64,000 bases of DNA from Amycolatopsis nigrescens CSC17Ta-90 (GTDB lineage: Bacteria; Actinomycetota; Actinomycetes; Mycobacteriales; Pseudonocardiaceae), in NCBI RefSeq assembly GCF_000384315.1, contig NZ_ARVW01000001.1:6200157-6264156 (forward strand). The letters run 5' to 3'. The position numbers and the translations under genes were made by a program. Shown piece after piece: positions 41,280-49,110 of this stretch; position 1 is the first letter of the stretch, and the number at the start of each line of letters is the position of its first letter. Under the pieces are notes generated by a model. That model was given only the letters and a program-made list of their open reading frames with translations. It ran no database searches and had not been told where the DNA came from.

Positions 41280-42431
41280 GTGCCGCTGCAAATCCAGAAG
41301 AGCTCGTGGATGGACTCGGACCTGGAGGACTTCCGCGAGCTGGCGAAGACGTTCTGCCAGAAGGAACTCGTGCCCAACCAGGAGCGGTGGGCGCAGAACA
41401 AGCAGGTGGACCGCGAGCTGTGGACGAAGTCCGGCGAGGTCGGGCTGCTCGCGCTGTCCATCCCGGAGGAGTACGGCGGCGGTGGCGGCAACTTCGCGCA
41501 CGAGACGGTGCTCCTCGAGGAGCAGGCCAGGGCCGGGGACAGCGCCTGGGGCGTCTCGGTGCACAACGGGATCGTCGCGCACTACCTGCTCGAGTACGCC
41601 TCGGAGGACAAGAAGAAGGAGTGGCTGCCCAAGTTCGCCAGCGGCGAGTTCGTCGGCGCGGTCGCGATGACCGAGCCGGGCACCGGTTCGGACCTCCAGG
41701 GCATCAAGACCCGCGCGGTCCGCGAAGGCGACGAGTACGTGATCAACGGCGCCAAGACGTTCATCACCAACGGGGCGCACGCCGACCTGGTGGTGGTCGC
41801 GGTCAAAACCGACCCGGACGCCGGCGCGCAGGGCGTCTCGCTGATCGCGGTGGAGACCACGACCCCCGGGTTCCGCCGCGGCCGGGTGCTGGACAAGGTC
41901 GGACTGAAGGGCCAGGACACCGCCGAGCTGTTCTTCGACGACGTGCGGGTGCCCGCCGGAAACCTGCTGGGGGAGCAGGAAGGGCTGGGCTTCATCCAGC
42001 TCATGCAGCAGTTGCCGCAGGAGCGGCTGATCATCGCGGTGTCCGCGGTGGCCGGGATGGAGGCGGCGATCGACCAGACCATCGCCTACACCAAGGACCG
42101 CACCGCCTTCGGCAGGCCGGTCTTCAACTTCCAGAACACCAAGTTCAAGCTCGCCGAGGCGGCCACCGAGGCGGCCGTGTCCAGGGCCTTCCTGGACCAG
42201 TGCATCGAGCGGCACCTGCGCGGCGAGCTGGACGTGCAGGGCGCGGCGATGGCCAAGCTGTGGACCACCGAGCGGGTCAACAAGGTGGTGGACGACTGTC
42301 TCCAGCTTTTCGGCGGCTACGGCTACATGAACGAGTACCCGATCGCGCGGGCGTGGGCCGACATTCGCATCTCGCGAATTTTCGGTGGTACCAGCGAAAT
42401 CATGAAGGAGATCATTTCGCGGACGCTGTGA
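41280..42431 (+). CDS. acyl-CoA dehydrogenase
   Basis: This 383-residue flavoenzyme introduces the alpha-beta double bond into an acyl-CoA. It has 'VAMTEPGTGSDLQGIKTRAV' near residue 125 (FAD/substrate loop), 'ITNGAHADLVVVAVKTDP' near 162, and the C-terminal signature 'DCLQLFGGYGYMNEYPIAR' near 340 then 'IFGGTSEIMKEII'. Length and motifs fit soluble tetrameric ACADs; chain length or branching preference cannot be told. The GTG start follows GGAAGGACC. It is divergent from the TetR gene and followed by a CoA-transferase-family gene after about 50 bases. Confidence 0.93.
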   Translation: MPLQIQKSSWMDSDLEDFRELAKTFCQKELVPNQERWAQNKQVDRELWTKSGEVGLLALSIPEEYGGGGGNFAHETVLLEEQARAGDSAWGVSVHNGIVAHYLLEYASEDKKKEWLPKFASGEFVGAVAMTEPGTGSDLQGIKTRAVREGDEYVINGAKTFITNGAHADLVVVAVKTDPDAGAQGVSLIAVETTTPGFRRGRVLDKVGLKGQDTAELFFDDVRVPAGNLLGEQEGLGFIQLMQQLPQERLIIAVSAVAGMEAAIDQTIAYTKDRTAFGRPVFNFQNTKFKLAEAATEAAVSRAFLDQCIERHLRGELDVQGAAMAKLWTTERVNKVVDDCLQLFGGYGYMNEYPIARAWADIRISRIFGGTSEIMKEIISRTL

Positions 42432-42480
42432 ACGGGCGGACTGTCACGGCCGGTCGCGGGGTAATCGGAGGGAAATGCAA

Positions 42481-43623
42481 ATGAAGGCTGGGCCACTGAG
42501 CGGGCTCAAGGTCATCGAGCTGGCCGGGCTGGCGCCCGCGCCGTTCGCCTGCACCATGCTCGCCGACCTCGGCGCCGACGTGATCAGGGTGGACCGGGCG
42601 ACCCCCGGCGCGGACGTGCTGGGGTTCCCCAACGACCCGCTGATGCGCGGCCGCCGCACGATCGGGGTGAACACGAAGTCCCCCGAGGGCGTGGAGCTGG
42701 TGCTCAAGCTGGCCGAGAAGGCGGACGTGCTGATCGAGGGGTTCCGGCCGGGGGTCGCCGAGCGGATCGGGCTCGGCCCGGCCGACGTGCACGCCCGCAA
42801 CCCGCGGCTGGTGTACGGCCGGATGACCGGCTGGGGCCAGGACGGCCCGCTGGCGCCAGCCGCCGGGCACGACATCAACTACATCGGCCTTGCCGGCGCG
42901 CTGGAGCCGATCGGCCGGGCCGGTGAGCGGCCGGTGCCGCCGCTGAACCTGGTCGGCGACTTCGGCGGCGGTGGCCTGCTGCTCGCGATGGGCGTGCTGG
43001 CCGCGCTGTACGAGCGCACGTCCTCGAGCCGGGGCCAGGTGGTGGACGCGTCGATGCTGGAGGGTGCGGCGCTGCTCACCACCAGCCTGCACGGCCTGCG
43101 CGCGGCGGGCGTGTGGGCCGGTGAGCGCGGCGAGAACATGCTCGACGGCGGTGCGCCCTTCTACGACACCTACGAGACCTCCGACGGCAAGTACGTCGCG
43201 GTCGGCGCGATCGAGATGCGGTTCTGGGCCGATCTGGTCAAGGTGCTCGGTCTGGACGCCGAGGAGCTGCCGTTCCACCTGAACAAGGAGGAGTGGCCGG
43301 AGCTGCGGAAGATACTGGCCGAGGCGATCGGCAAGCACACCCGCGACGAGCTGGTCGCGCGCGCGGAGGGCACGGACGCCTGTCTCACCCCGGTGCTCAG
43401 CCCGTGGGAGGCGGCCGCGCATCCGCACAACCAGGCCCGCGAGACGTTCGTCGAGGTCGGCGGGGTCGTGCAGCCCGCGCCGGCGCCGAGGTTCGACCGC
43501 ACGCCGGCGGCCACGCCGTCCGCTCCGCACGAGAAGGGCGCGGACACGGCCGACGTGCTGCTCGAACTGGGACTGGACGACGCCGAGATCGACAAACTTC
43601 GAGGAGCGGGCGCGGTGAACTAG
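42481..43623 (+). CDS. CaiB/BaiF (class III) CoA-transferase family, alpha-methylacyl-CoA racemase-like
   Basis: This roughly 380-residue protein has the racemase-type features 'GLKVIELAGLAPAPFACTML' at the N-terminus, 'DVLIEGFRPGVAERIGLGP' near 80, 'MTGWGQDGPLA' near 117, 'AGHDINYIGLAGAL' near 128 (catalytic His) and 'NLVGDFGGGGLLLAMG' near 156 (catalytic Asp). These match alpha-methylacyl-CoA racemases better than formyl-CoA transferases. The ATG at 42481 has good spacing from GGAGGGA; an ATG two codons upstream also fits. It is co-directional with the acyl-CoA dehydrogenase, pointing to branched-chain fatty acid or sterol side-chain breakdown. Confidence 0.88.
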   Translation: MKAGPLSGLKVIELAGLAPAPFACTMLADLGADVIRVDRATPGADVLGFPNDPLMRGRRTIGVNTKSPEGVELVLKLAEKADVLIEGFRPGVAERIGLGPADVHARNPRLVYGRMTGWGQDGPLAPAAGHDINYIGLAGALEPIGRAGERPVPPLNLVGDFGGGGLLLAMGVLAALYERTSSSRGQVVDASMLEGAALLTTSLHGLRAAGVWAGERGENMLDGGAPFYDTYETSDGKYVAVGAIEMRFWADLVKVLGLDAEELPFHLNKEEWPELRKILAEAIGKHTRDELVARAEGTDACLTPVLSPWEAAAHPHNQARETFVEVGGVVQPAPAPRFDRTPAATPSAPHEKGADTADVLLELGLDDAEIDKLRGAGAVN

Positions 43624-43683
43624 CGGGCGTGTTCGCCGCGTGTCCGGCTGGACGTCGGCCGGCTGTCTTCTAGAGTGAAGGCA

Positions 43684-43702
43684 GCCCGTGGTGGACACGG
43701 GC
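43684..43702 (+). terminator. small hairpin after the racemase-like gene
   Basis: GCCCGTG-GTGGA-CACGGGC has perfect 7-base arms and lies about 60 bases past the racemase-like stop codon. It is the best terminator candidate before the small membrane-protein gene. Confidence 0.4.
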
Positions 43703-43839
43703 GGTCACTGGGTGAACCCATCCGTGTGATTGCCTGTTCGAGAGAGCTTGCACCGGGGCAGGATGTCTTTAGCTGTTGTGGCAGCTGCCGCGGACTCGCG
43801 GTACGTGCGGGTGCCCGAGAGACCGGATCGGATGGAGCC

Positions 43840-44007
43840 ATGTCGCCGAACCTGAAGAAGATCCTCGTTGTCGGTTTGGTCGCGCTGATTCTGTTCTTCC
43901 TGATTTCTCAGCCAACCCAGTCGGCGGACGCCGTGCACAACGTGCTGGGCTGGCTCAAGGATGGCGCCGACGCGATCGTCACGTTCGTGAGAAGTTTGTT
44001 CTCCTGA
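43840..44007 (+). CDS. small membrane protein
   Basis: This 55-residue protein has the N-terminal sequence MSPNLKKILVVGLVALILFF, one hydrophobic helix (about residues 8-22), a short polar loop and a second amphipathic segment ('NVLGWLKDGADAIVTFVRSL'). The ATG follows GGATGGAG. Similar two-segment small proteins are conserved in Pseudonocardiaceae as far as I recall, with no known role. A strong hairpin follows 17 bases after the stop, which supports it as a separately transcribed gene. Confidence 0.75.
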   Translation: MSPNLKKILVVGLVALILFFLISQPTQSADAVHNVLGWLKDGADAIVTFVRSLFS

Positions 44008-44024
44008 CCCCAAGCTGACGCTTA

Positions 44025-44048
44025 CCGGCACCACCTGCGTGGTGCCGG
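44025..44048 (+). terminator. perfect 10-bp hairpin after small membrane protein
   Basis: CCGGCACCAC-CTGC-GTGGTGCCGG has perfect arms with a 4-base loop, 17 bases beyond the stop codon at 44007. Confidence 0.75.
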
Positions 44049-44327
44049 GCGAAAGTATGTGCGCTTCGGGCTCTGATTACGGAAAGTCACATCACGCCGA
44101 GTTCGTTGTACTCACTCCACCATCCGGGTGGATTGCCGCGATTAACCTGCTGGTCGTCGAATTCATCGGGCCAAGGGTCTGGCGGAGGAGCGCGAGTCGG
44201 CCCTACGGTGCTCACATTGCGTGACCGCCTGGTGCTGGCAATGCGGGCCAGGAAATACAGGTCGATCGCTCGATCAATCAGGGCTCATCAGTCATGAACT
44301 TCGTTATCGGGGCACGAGGAGGCAGGG
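44049..44327. other. intergenic region without a recognisable gene
   Basis: This stretch is less GC-rich than its surroundings and holds only short reading frames without ribosome-binding sites or recognisable products. It ends in GAGGAGGCAGGG, the ribosome-binding site of the next gene. A promoter for that gene is expected here, but no clear -35/-10 pair was found. Confidence 0.5.
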
Positions 44328-44810
44328 ATGACCGGAGATCCCGGAGTGGACGCGTTGATCCGGCAGTGGGCCGCGGAGCGCGAGCAGACCGCGGAAGAGC
44401 GTGAGGTGGACCGGATCGCCTCCGCGTGGCTCGCCGACGCACCACAGGCCGCACCGGGCATCCCCGGGCAGCGCGCACGGTCCGGCGCCAGCGGCTGGGC
44501 GCCGGTGGACTCCGCGGACCCCGGCTACCTGGACGCGATGCGCAGCAGGCTGCCCGAAGTGCCCGACGAGCTGCTCACCGCGGCCGCCGGCTGGTGGCAG
44601 ATGATCGGCGACGTGGCCGAGGCCGAGAAGTGGTGGGACGCCGGGATCAGCCCGCTGGACCAGCGTGCGCTGGACTACCGCGCGGCCGGTCTGGCGCCGA
44701 CGGACCTGAGCAGGCGGCTCGGTCCGATGACCGTGCTGCAGCACCTGCGCCGGGGCAGCGCGCCGGCGTGGTGCGTGGCCAGGCTCTCCCGGCAGCAGCG
44801 CGCCAGCTGA
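44328..44810 (+). CDS. conserved hypothetical protein
   Basis: This 160-residue protein is mostly helical. The N-terminal 45 residues are charged ('LIRQWAAEREQTAEEREVDR'), and the C-terminal half has a conserved-looking block, 'WWDAGISPLDQRALDYRAAG' then 'LSRRLGPMTVLQHLRRG'. A strong ribosome-binding site (GAGGAGG) precedes the ATG. I cannot assign a family. Codon use is typical of the neighbours, so it is native. It lies upstream of the lytic transglycosylase gene, but 130 bases separate them. Confidence 0.7.
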   Translation: MTGDPGVDALIRQWAAEREQTAEEREVDRIASAWLADAPQAAPGIPGQRARSGASGWAPVDSADPGYLDAMRSRLPEVPDELLTAAAGWWQMIGDVAEAEKWWDAGISPLDQRALDYRAAGLAPTDLSRRLGPMTVLQHLRRGSAPAWCVARLSRQQRAS

Positions 44811-44940
44811 TCGTTTCCGGCCCGTTCCGGTCCTAAGGGGCGGGACCGGTGTGCCGATGGCCCGCGGTGCCCGGCCGTAACGCTAACCTGCGCGGCGTCG
44901 TTAGGTTTTTGGACGCTCGTCACGCTGGAGGCTTTGGTTC

Positions 44941-45864
44941 GTGGTCAGCACGCAGGATAGTGCGGAGGAGGCGCCGGCGGCGCGCCCCGCGGGCGAGCCA
45001 GGGCCGGTTCGCCGCCGGAGCGGGGCTGGGGCCACCGCGACCACCCTGGCGCTCGGCAGGCTCGCCATGGTGGCCGTCGTGCTGGCGGTGGCCGGCGGCG
45101 GTGTCTGGCTGGTGACCAGGGCGAGCACCCCGGAGGCCGGTCCGACCACCACCGAGATCCCCGCCCTGCAGGTGCAGGCGGCCCAGGTGCAGCCGGGTTC
45201 GGCGGTGCCGGTGAACGCCACCCCGGCCGGCGACCCGGCCGCGCAGCAGACCGCTCCCCAGCAGTCGCCGGGACGAACCGGGCAGGACCTGCTCGCCGAG
45301 TGGGCCGGCCGGACCTCGACGGCGGTGGGCATCCCGGCCAGGGCGCTGGTCGCCTACGGCAACGCCGAACTGGCGATCCGCTCTGCCCAGCCGAAGTGCA
45401 AGCTCTCCTGGGCGACGCTGGCCGGGATCGGCCGGATCGAGTCCAACCACGGCCAGTACGGCGGAGCCACCCTCGGCGCGGACGGGCGCCCGTCGAAGCC
45501 GATCATCGGGGTGCCGCTGGACGGTTCGCCGGGGGTGAAGGCCATCGGGGACACCGACGGCGGCCGGTTCGACGGCGATGCGACGCACGACCGAGCGGTC
45601 GGTCCGATGCAGTTCATCCCCGGCACCTGGGCGAAGTACAACTCCGACGGCAACGGAGACGGCCTCGGCGACCCGCAGCAGATCGACGACGCCGCGGTCG
45701 GTGCCGCGCGGTACCTGTGCGTCGGCGGCCGTGACATGGCCAGCGCGCAGGGCTGGTGGGCCGGGATCATGTCGTACAACAACTCGGTCGAGTACGCGCA
45801 GAAGGTGTTCGGCCTCGCCGACGGCTACGCCAAGGCGGCTCAGGCGGTCAAGGTCCAGGGCTGA
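44941..45864 (+). CDS. membrane-anchored lytic transglycosylase
   Basis: This 307-residue protein has a cytoplasmic basic N-terminus, one membrane helix at about residues 41-59, a Pro/Gln/Thr-rich linker (60-115) and a C-terminal transglycosylase domain of the MltB-like/SLT type. The catalytic Glu is E167 in 'GIGRIESNHGQYGG'. Other signatures are 'AVGPMQFIPGTWAKYNSDGN', in part, near 222 and 'GWWAGIMSYNNSVEYAQKV', near 278. It cleaves the glycan strand of peptidoglycan outside the membrane. A GTG start places the charged N-terminus before the helix. Confidence 0.9.
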   Translation: MVSTQDSAEEAPAARPAGEPGPVRRRSGAGATATTLALGRLAMVAVVLAVAGGGVWLVTRASTPEAGPTTTEIPALQVQAAQVQPGSAVPVNATPAGDPAAQQTAPQQSPGRTGQDLLAEWAGRTSTAVGIPARALVAYGNAELAIRSAQPKCKLSWATLAGIGRIESNHGQYGGATLGADGRPSKPIIGVPLDGSPGVKAIGDTDGGRFDGDATHDRAVGPMQFIPGTWAKYNSDGNGDGLGDPQQIDDAAVGAARYLCVGGRDMASAQGWWAGIMSYNNSVEYAQKVFGLADGYAKAAQAVKVQG

Positions 45865-45918
45865 AGCTTCTGGTTGCCTTCTGATTCCGCCGCCGACGCG
45901 GAGTGCTAGCGTCGAAAC

Positions 45919-46317
45919 GTGGCAGCACGCTCGCAAACTTCCCGACGGCTCGCGATGGTGGCCGTCTGTTTGCTCAGCCTGGTGCTCTGCTGCGGCCTCG
46001 CCTGGTGGCAGTGGGAGCGGTTCTCCTCGGCCAGCGGCACCTTCCAGAACCTCGGTTACGTACTGCAGTGGCCGCTGTTCGGACTGTTCCCGGCCTTCAT
46101 GTTCTGGCGTTTCCGCCGGTTGCGGGCACAGGCCGCCGAGCAGGACGAGGTCTCGTCGAGCGGGCGGACCGAATGGGGGCACCGGCCAGCGGACGTGCCG
46201 CCGCCGAGACCGGCACCGTCGCCGCAGCCCGTACAGGCGGCGCCGGAGGACGACGAGCTCGCGGCGTACAACCGCTACCTCGCCGAGCTGAACGCCGCCG
46301 ACCGGCAGGACCGATGA
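45919..46317 (+). CDS. two-helix membrane protein
   Basis: This 132-residue protein has two membrane helices at about residues 11-31 and 46-63, then a cytoplasmic Pro/Arg-rich tail ending in the conserved-looking 'DDELAAYNRYLAELNAAD'. The GTG start follows soon after the transglycosylase gene. The tail motif 'AYNRYLAxL' is one I recall from actinobacterial membrane proteins located just upstream of DUF3817 genes, as here. No function is known. Confidence 0.8.
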   Translation: MAARSQTSRRLAMVAVCLLSLVLCCGLAWWQWERFSSASGTFQNLGYVLQWPLFGLFPAFMFWRFRRLRAQAAEQDEVSSSGRTEWGHRPADVPPPRPAPSPQPVQAAPEDDELAAYNRYLAELNAADRQDR

Positions 46318-46339
46318 ACATTCGTGCAGAAAGGCCAGC

Positions 46340-46690
46340 ATGAGCACGCGAACCGAGGACGTGAAGCCGGCCGGTCCGGCACCGGCGCTGAGTGGGTCAC
46401 TGCTGCGGTTCCGGGTGGCCGCCTACGTGACCGGTGTCGGACTGCTCGGGCTCTGCTTCGTGATGGTGCTGAGCTACGGCTTCGACAACCCCGGGCCGTC
46501 CGCGGTGTACTCGCCCATCCACGGCGTGCTGTACATGATCTACCTGGTGGTCACCATCGACCTGGCGATCAAGGCACGCTGGGCGATCAAGAAGACCGTG
46601 CTGGTGCTGCTGGCGGGCTGTGTGCCGCTGGTGTCCTTCGCCGTCGAGCGGTGGGTCACCGCCAAAGTCAGGGCCGGCCAGAAGCTCTGA
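46340..46690 (+). CDS. DUF3817 family membrane protein
   Basis: This 116-residue protein has three membrane helices (about residues 24-46, 56-79 and 84-105) and the DUF3817 pattern 'LRFRVAAYVTGVGLLGLCF' followed by 'SPIHGVLYMIYLVVTIDLA'. DUF3817 proteins are small integral membrane proteins with no known role. It follows the two-helix protein gene by 22 bases, probably in one transcript, and is convergent with the spermidine synthase gene after only 6 bases. Confidence 0.88.
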   Translation: MSTRTEDVKPAGPAPALSGSLLRFRVAAYVTGVGLLGLCFVMVLSYGFDNPGPSAVYSPIHGVLYMIYLVVTIDLAIKARWAIKKTVLVLLAGCVPLVSFAVERWVTAKVRAGQKL

Positions 46691-46696
46691 GCTGGG

Positions 46697-47551
46697 TTAC
46701 GCGCGCAGCGAGCGCGGCGGGACGGTGCCGCCGGCGAGCGCGGCTTCGTCCATAGTGGACGGCCGGTAGGCCGCGTTCGGCAGCCGCTCGGTCATCCAGC
46801 GCACCGGCTCGCCGAGCCGGTCGGCGCGACCGGACAGGAAAGCCCACTCGTGCTCGTCCGAGCCGTAGTAGACGACGGTGCCGAAGAGCTCCTGGAAGCG
46901 CTGGTACGCCTTGCGCAGGGTGTCGTTGCGCCACATCGTCGGGCAGCCGGCCTGGCAGGCGACCACCCCGCCCTCGGCCAGCACCTCGGCGCAGCGGAGC
47001 AGGAACTCCTTTTCGTAGAGCCGGTTGTGCTGCGCTTCGGCGTCCTCGTTCTCGTCCGGCAGATCGATCACCACGATGTCGTAGCGCTGCTCGCCCGACA
47101 CCGCCTCGGCCAGGAAGTCCCAGCCGTCGCGGTAGTGCACGCGCACCTTGCCGGTCCCGCTTTCCGCCGCTTCGAGCTCGGCCGGGGTGTAGCCGTAGGG
47201 CAGGTGCCGCGCGCATTCGCGGACCGCCGTGCGGTCGATGTCCACGTGGTCCACCAACTCGGCACCGCCGGCGACGGCGAGCTGGCTGAGCACCCCTTCG
47301 CTCGACCCGATGATCAGCACGCTGCGCACCCGCTCGGCGAGCAGCATCGCGGGCACCAGCAGCGCTTCGTGGTAGACCAGCTGGGTCGCCTCGGCGCTCT
47401 GCCTTTCGTTGTCGCAGAACAGCGAGATGCCGTGCGCGGTGCGCCCGATCAGCAGCTGCTGGAAGCCGGTGCTCGCTTCGAGCAGGACCTCGTCCAGCTG
47501 CCAGAGCCTGGACAGGCCCTCGCCGAGCGGTTCCACGATCTGCCTCGTCAT
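46697..47551 (-). CDS. speE: spermidine synthase
   Basis: This 284-residue aminopropyltransferase uses decarboxylated AdoMet to convert putrescine to spermidine. It has the N-terminal beta domain, the nucleotide-binding loop 'VLIIGSSEGVLSQL' near residue 78, 'VDHVDIDRTAVRECARHL' near 100 and 'YDIVVIDLPDENEDAE' near 150 (catalytic Asp). The loop has Ser-Ser-Glu-Gly in place of the usual Gly-Gly-Asp/Glu-Gly. The ATG at 47551 leads into 'TRQIVEPLGEGLSRLW'. It lies four bases after speD and is the last gene of a polyamine operon. Other triamines are possible products. Confidence 0.9.
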   Translation of the reverse strand: MTRQIVEPLGEGLSRLWQLDEVLLEASTGFQQLLIGRTAHGISLFCDNERQSAEATQLVYHEALLVPAMLLAERVRSVLIIGSSEGVLSQLAVAGGAELVDHVDIDRTAVRECARHLPYGYTPAELEAAESGTGKVRVHYRDGWDFLAEAVSGEQRYDIVVIDLPDENEDAEAQHNRLYEKEFLLRCAEVLAEGGVVACQAGCPTMWRNDTLRKAYQRFQELFGTVVYYGSDEHEWAFLSGRADRLGEPVRWMTERLPNAAYRPSTMDEAALAGGTVPPRSLRA

Positions 47552-47555
47552 GTGC

Positions 47556-47936
47556 TCAGCCTCCCCGTTTGATGGTGGACATCCGGACCGAGCCGGTGCC
47601 GAGCGCATCGGCCAGCAGCCGCACGGCGTGCTCGGGGTCGGCGCGTTCGCCGCAGGTGAACACGTCCACGAAGACCGCGCCGATCTCCGGGTAGGTGTGC
47701 ACCGAAGCGTGCGACTCGGCCAGCATGGCCAGCACCGTGACGCCCTGGGGCTGGAACTGCTGGGACACCAGTTCGCACACGGTTGCGCCGGACTCGGTCA
47801 GCGCGGTGGACAACGCCGCGCGGAGGAAGTCCGGGTCGTCGAGCAGCGCCGGGTCGATCCCGTCGAACTCGGCCAGCACGTGGCGGCCGGCGAAGACCCC
47901 GACCTCGGGCCGGCGGCGGGCGGGTTCAGTGCGCAT
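47556..47936 (-). CDS. speD: S-adenosylmethionine decarboxylase proenzyme
   Basis: This 126-residue class 1b AdoMet decarboxylase is made as a proenzyme that cleaves itself to form a pyruvoyl cofactor. The cleavage site is at S75 in 'AESHASVHTYPE', and the catalytic Cys lies in 'VFTCGER' about 20 residues later. The ATG at 47936 overlaps the end of the decarboxylase gene upstream by 11 bases; an alternative GTG 15 bases upstream is less likely. The product, decarboxylated AdoMet, is the aminopropyl donor for the downstream synthase. Confidence 0.92.
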   Translation of the reverse strand: MRTEPARRRPEVGVFAGRHVLAEFDGIDPALLDDPDFLRAALSTALTESGATVCELVSQQFQPQGVTVLAMLAESHASVHTYPEIGAVFVDVFTCGERADPEHAVRLLADALGTGSVRMSTIKRGG

Positions 47937-49098
47937 CGACGGGTTCCCCACCGGCCAGGCAGTAGGTCTTCAAGGGTTCGATGCCGTTGAAGCAGATCGA
48001 CGAGTAACTGGTGGTGTACGCGCCGGTGTCCGGGATGTCGAGCAGGTCGCCCGCGCGCAGCGCCAGCGGCAGTGCGTAGGGCGTGTGTTGGTAGAGCACG
48101 TCGTCACCATCGCACGTCGGTCCCGCGATGATCACCGGCCCGTGTTCCCCGCCACGGTCGCCGACCGGCTCGAAGCGGTACCGGATCGCCTCGTTCTCGG
48201 TCTCCGCCAGCCCGTTGTAGCGGCCGGCGTCGAGGTAGACCCAGCGCCTCGGGTCGTCGGACGCCCGGCCGGCGACCAGGATCACCTCGGTGCGCAGCAG
48301 TCCCGCACCGGCGACCAGGATCCGGCCCGGCTCCAGCAGCAGTTCGGGCACGCCGGCCGGGAAGTGCGCGCGGAGCGAGTTCCGGACGGCGGCGGCATAG
48401 TCCGCCAGCGCGGGCGCCGGTTCGGCGTAGGGCACCCCGAAGCCGCCGCCGATGTTCAGCCGCCGCAGGGCGATGCCGTCCGCGGCGAGCTCGGCGAACA
48501 CCTTGGCGGAGGCCGAGATGCCGTGCTCCCATGCGACCGGGTCGAGCTGCTGGGAACCGACGTGGAAGCTCAGCCCGGCCGGGTCCAGCCCGCGCGCGGC
48601 CGCCCGCCGGAGCAGCTCCACCGCCACCGGCGGCTCGCAGCCGAACTTGCGCCCGAACGGGGTGGCCGAGGAAGGCCCGTCGAGCAGCAGGCGGACGCTC
48701 ACCGAGGCGCCGGGCGCGAAGCAGGCCAGGTTGTCCACGTCGCCCTCGGCGTCGGAGACGAACTCCCGGACGCCCCGCGCGTAGGCGTGCGCGATGTCGG
48801 CCGGCTTCTTGATCGTGTTGCCGTAGGACAGCGCCTCCGGCCGCGCGCCGGCAGCCAGGCAGAGGTCCGTTTCGGCGGGCCCGGCCACGTCGAAACCGCC
48901 ACCGGCGGCCAGCACGGCGGCCACCACGGCGGGCTCCGGGTTGGCCTTGACCGCGTAGCGCAGCCCGGCGTCCGGGAACTCGGCGGTGAGCTCGCGGACC
49001 CGGCTGCTCACCGCGTCCGTGTCGACGACGAGGCACGGCGTCGGCGGCGCGTGCTCGGTGAGGAACCGTTCGATCCTGTTCCGGGTGTCTGTTCGCAC
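47926..49098 (-). CDS. PLP-dependent decarboxylase, ornithine/lysine (fold III)
   Basis: This 390-residue alanine-racemase-fold decarboxylase probably makes putrescine from ornithine. The PLP lysine is K51 in 'RYAVKANPEP'; other signatures are 'GGGFDVAGPAETDL' near 66, 'SFHVGSQQLDP' near 177, 'LNIGGGFGVPY' near 215 and 'IIAGPTCDGDDVLY' near 322 with the catalytic Cys. It leads the operon ODC-speD-speE. Lysine (giving cadaverine) is an alternative substrate, since the family includes dual ornithine/lysine enzymes. The symporter gene upstream ends 12 bases before its start. Confidence 0.87.
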   Translation of the reverse strand: MRTDTRNRIERFLTEHAPPTPCLVVDTDAVSSRVRELTAEFPDAGLRYAVKANPEPAVVAAVLAAGGGFDVAGPAETDLCLAAGARPEALSYGNTIKKPADIAHAYARGVREFVSDAEGDVDNLACFAPGASVSVRLLLDGPSSATPFGRKFGCEPPVAVELLRRAAARGLDPAGLSFHVGSQQLDPVAWEHGISASAKVFAELAADGIALRRLNIGGGFGVPYAEPAPALADYAAAVRNSLRAHFPAGVPELLLEPGRILVAGAGLLRTEVILVAGRASDDPRRWVYLDAGRYNGLAETENEAIRYRFEPVGDRGGEHGPVIIAGPTCDGDDVLYQHTPYALPLALRAGDLLDIPDTGAYTTSYSSICFNGIEPLKTYCLAGGEPVDAH

Positions 49099-49110
49099 CC
49101 CTTCAGCTTG

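Noticed and set aside
44039..44224. A 61-codon plus-strand frame in the gap after the small membrane protein
   Set aside because: It begins inside the terminator hairpin, has no ribosome-binding site, and the product shows no coherent fold.
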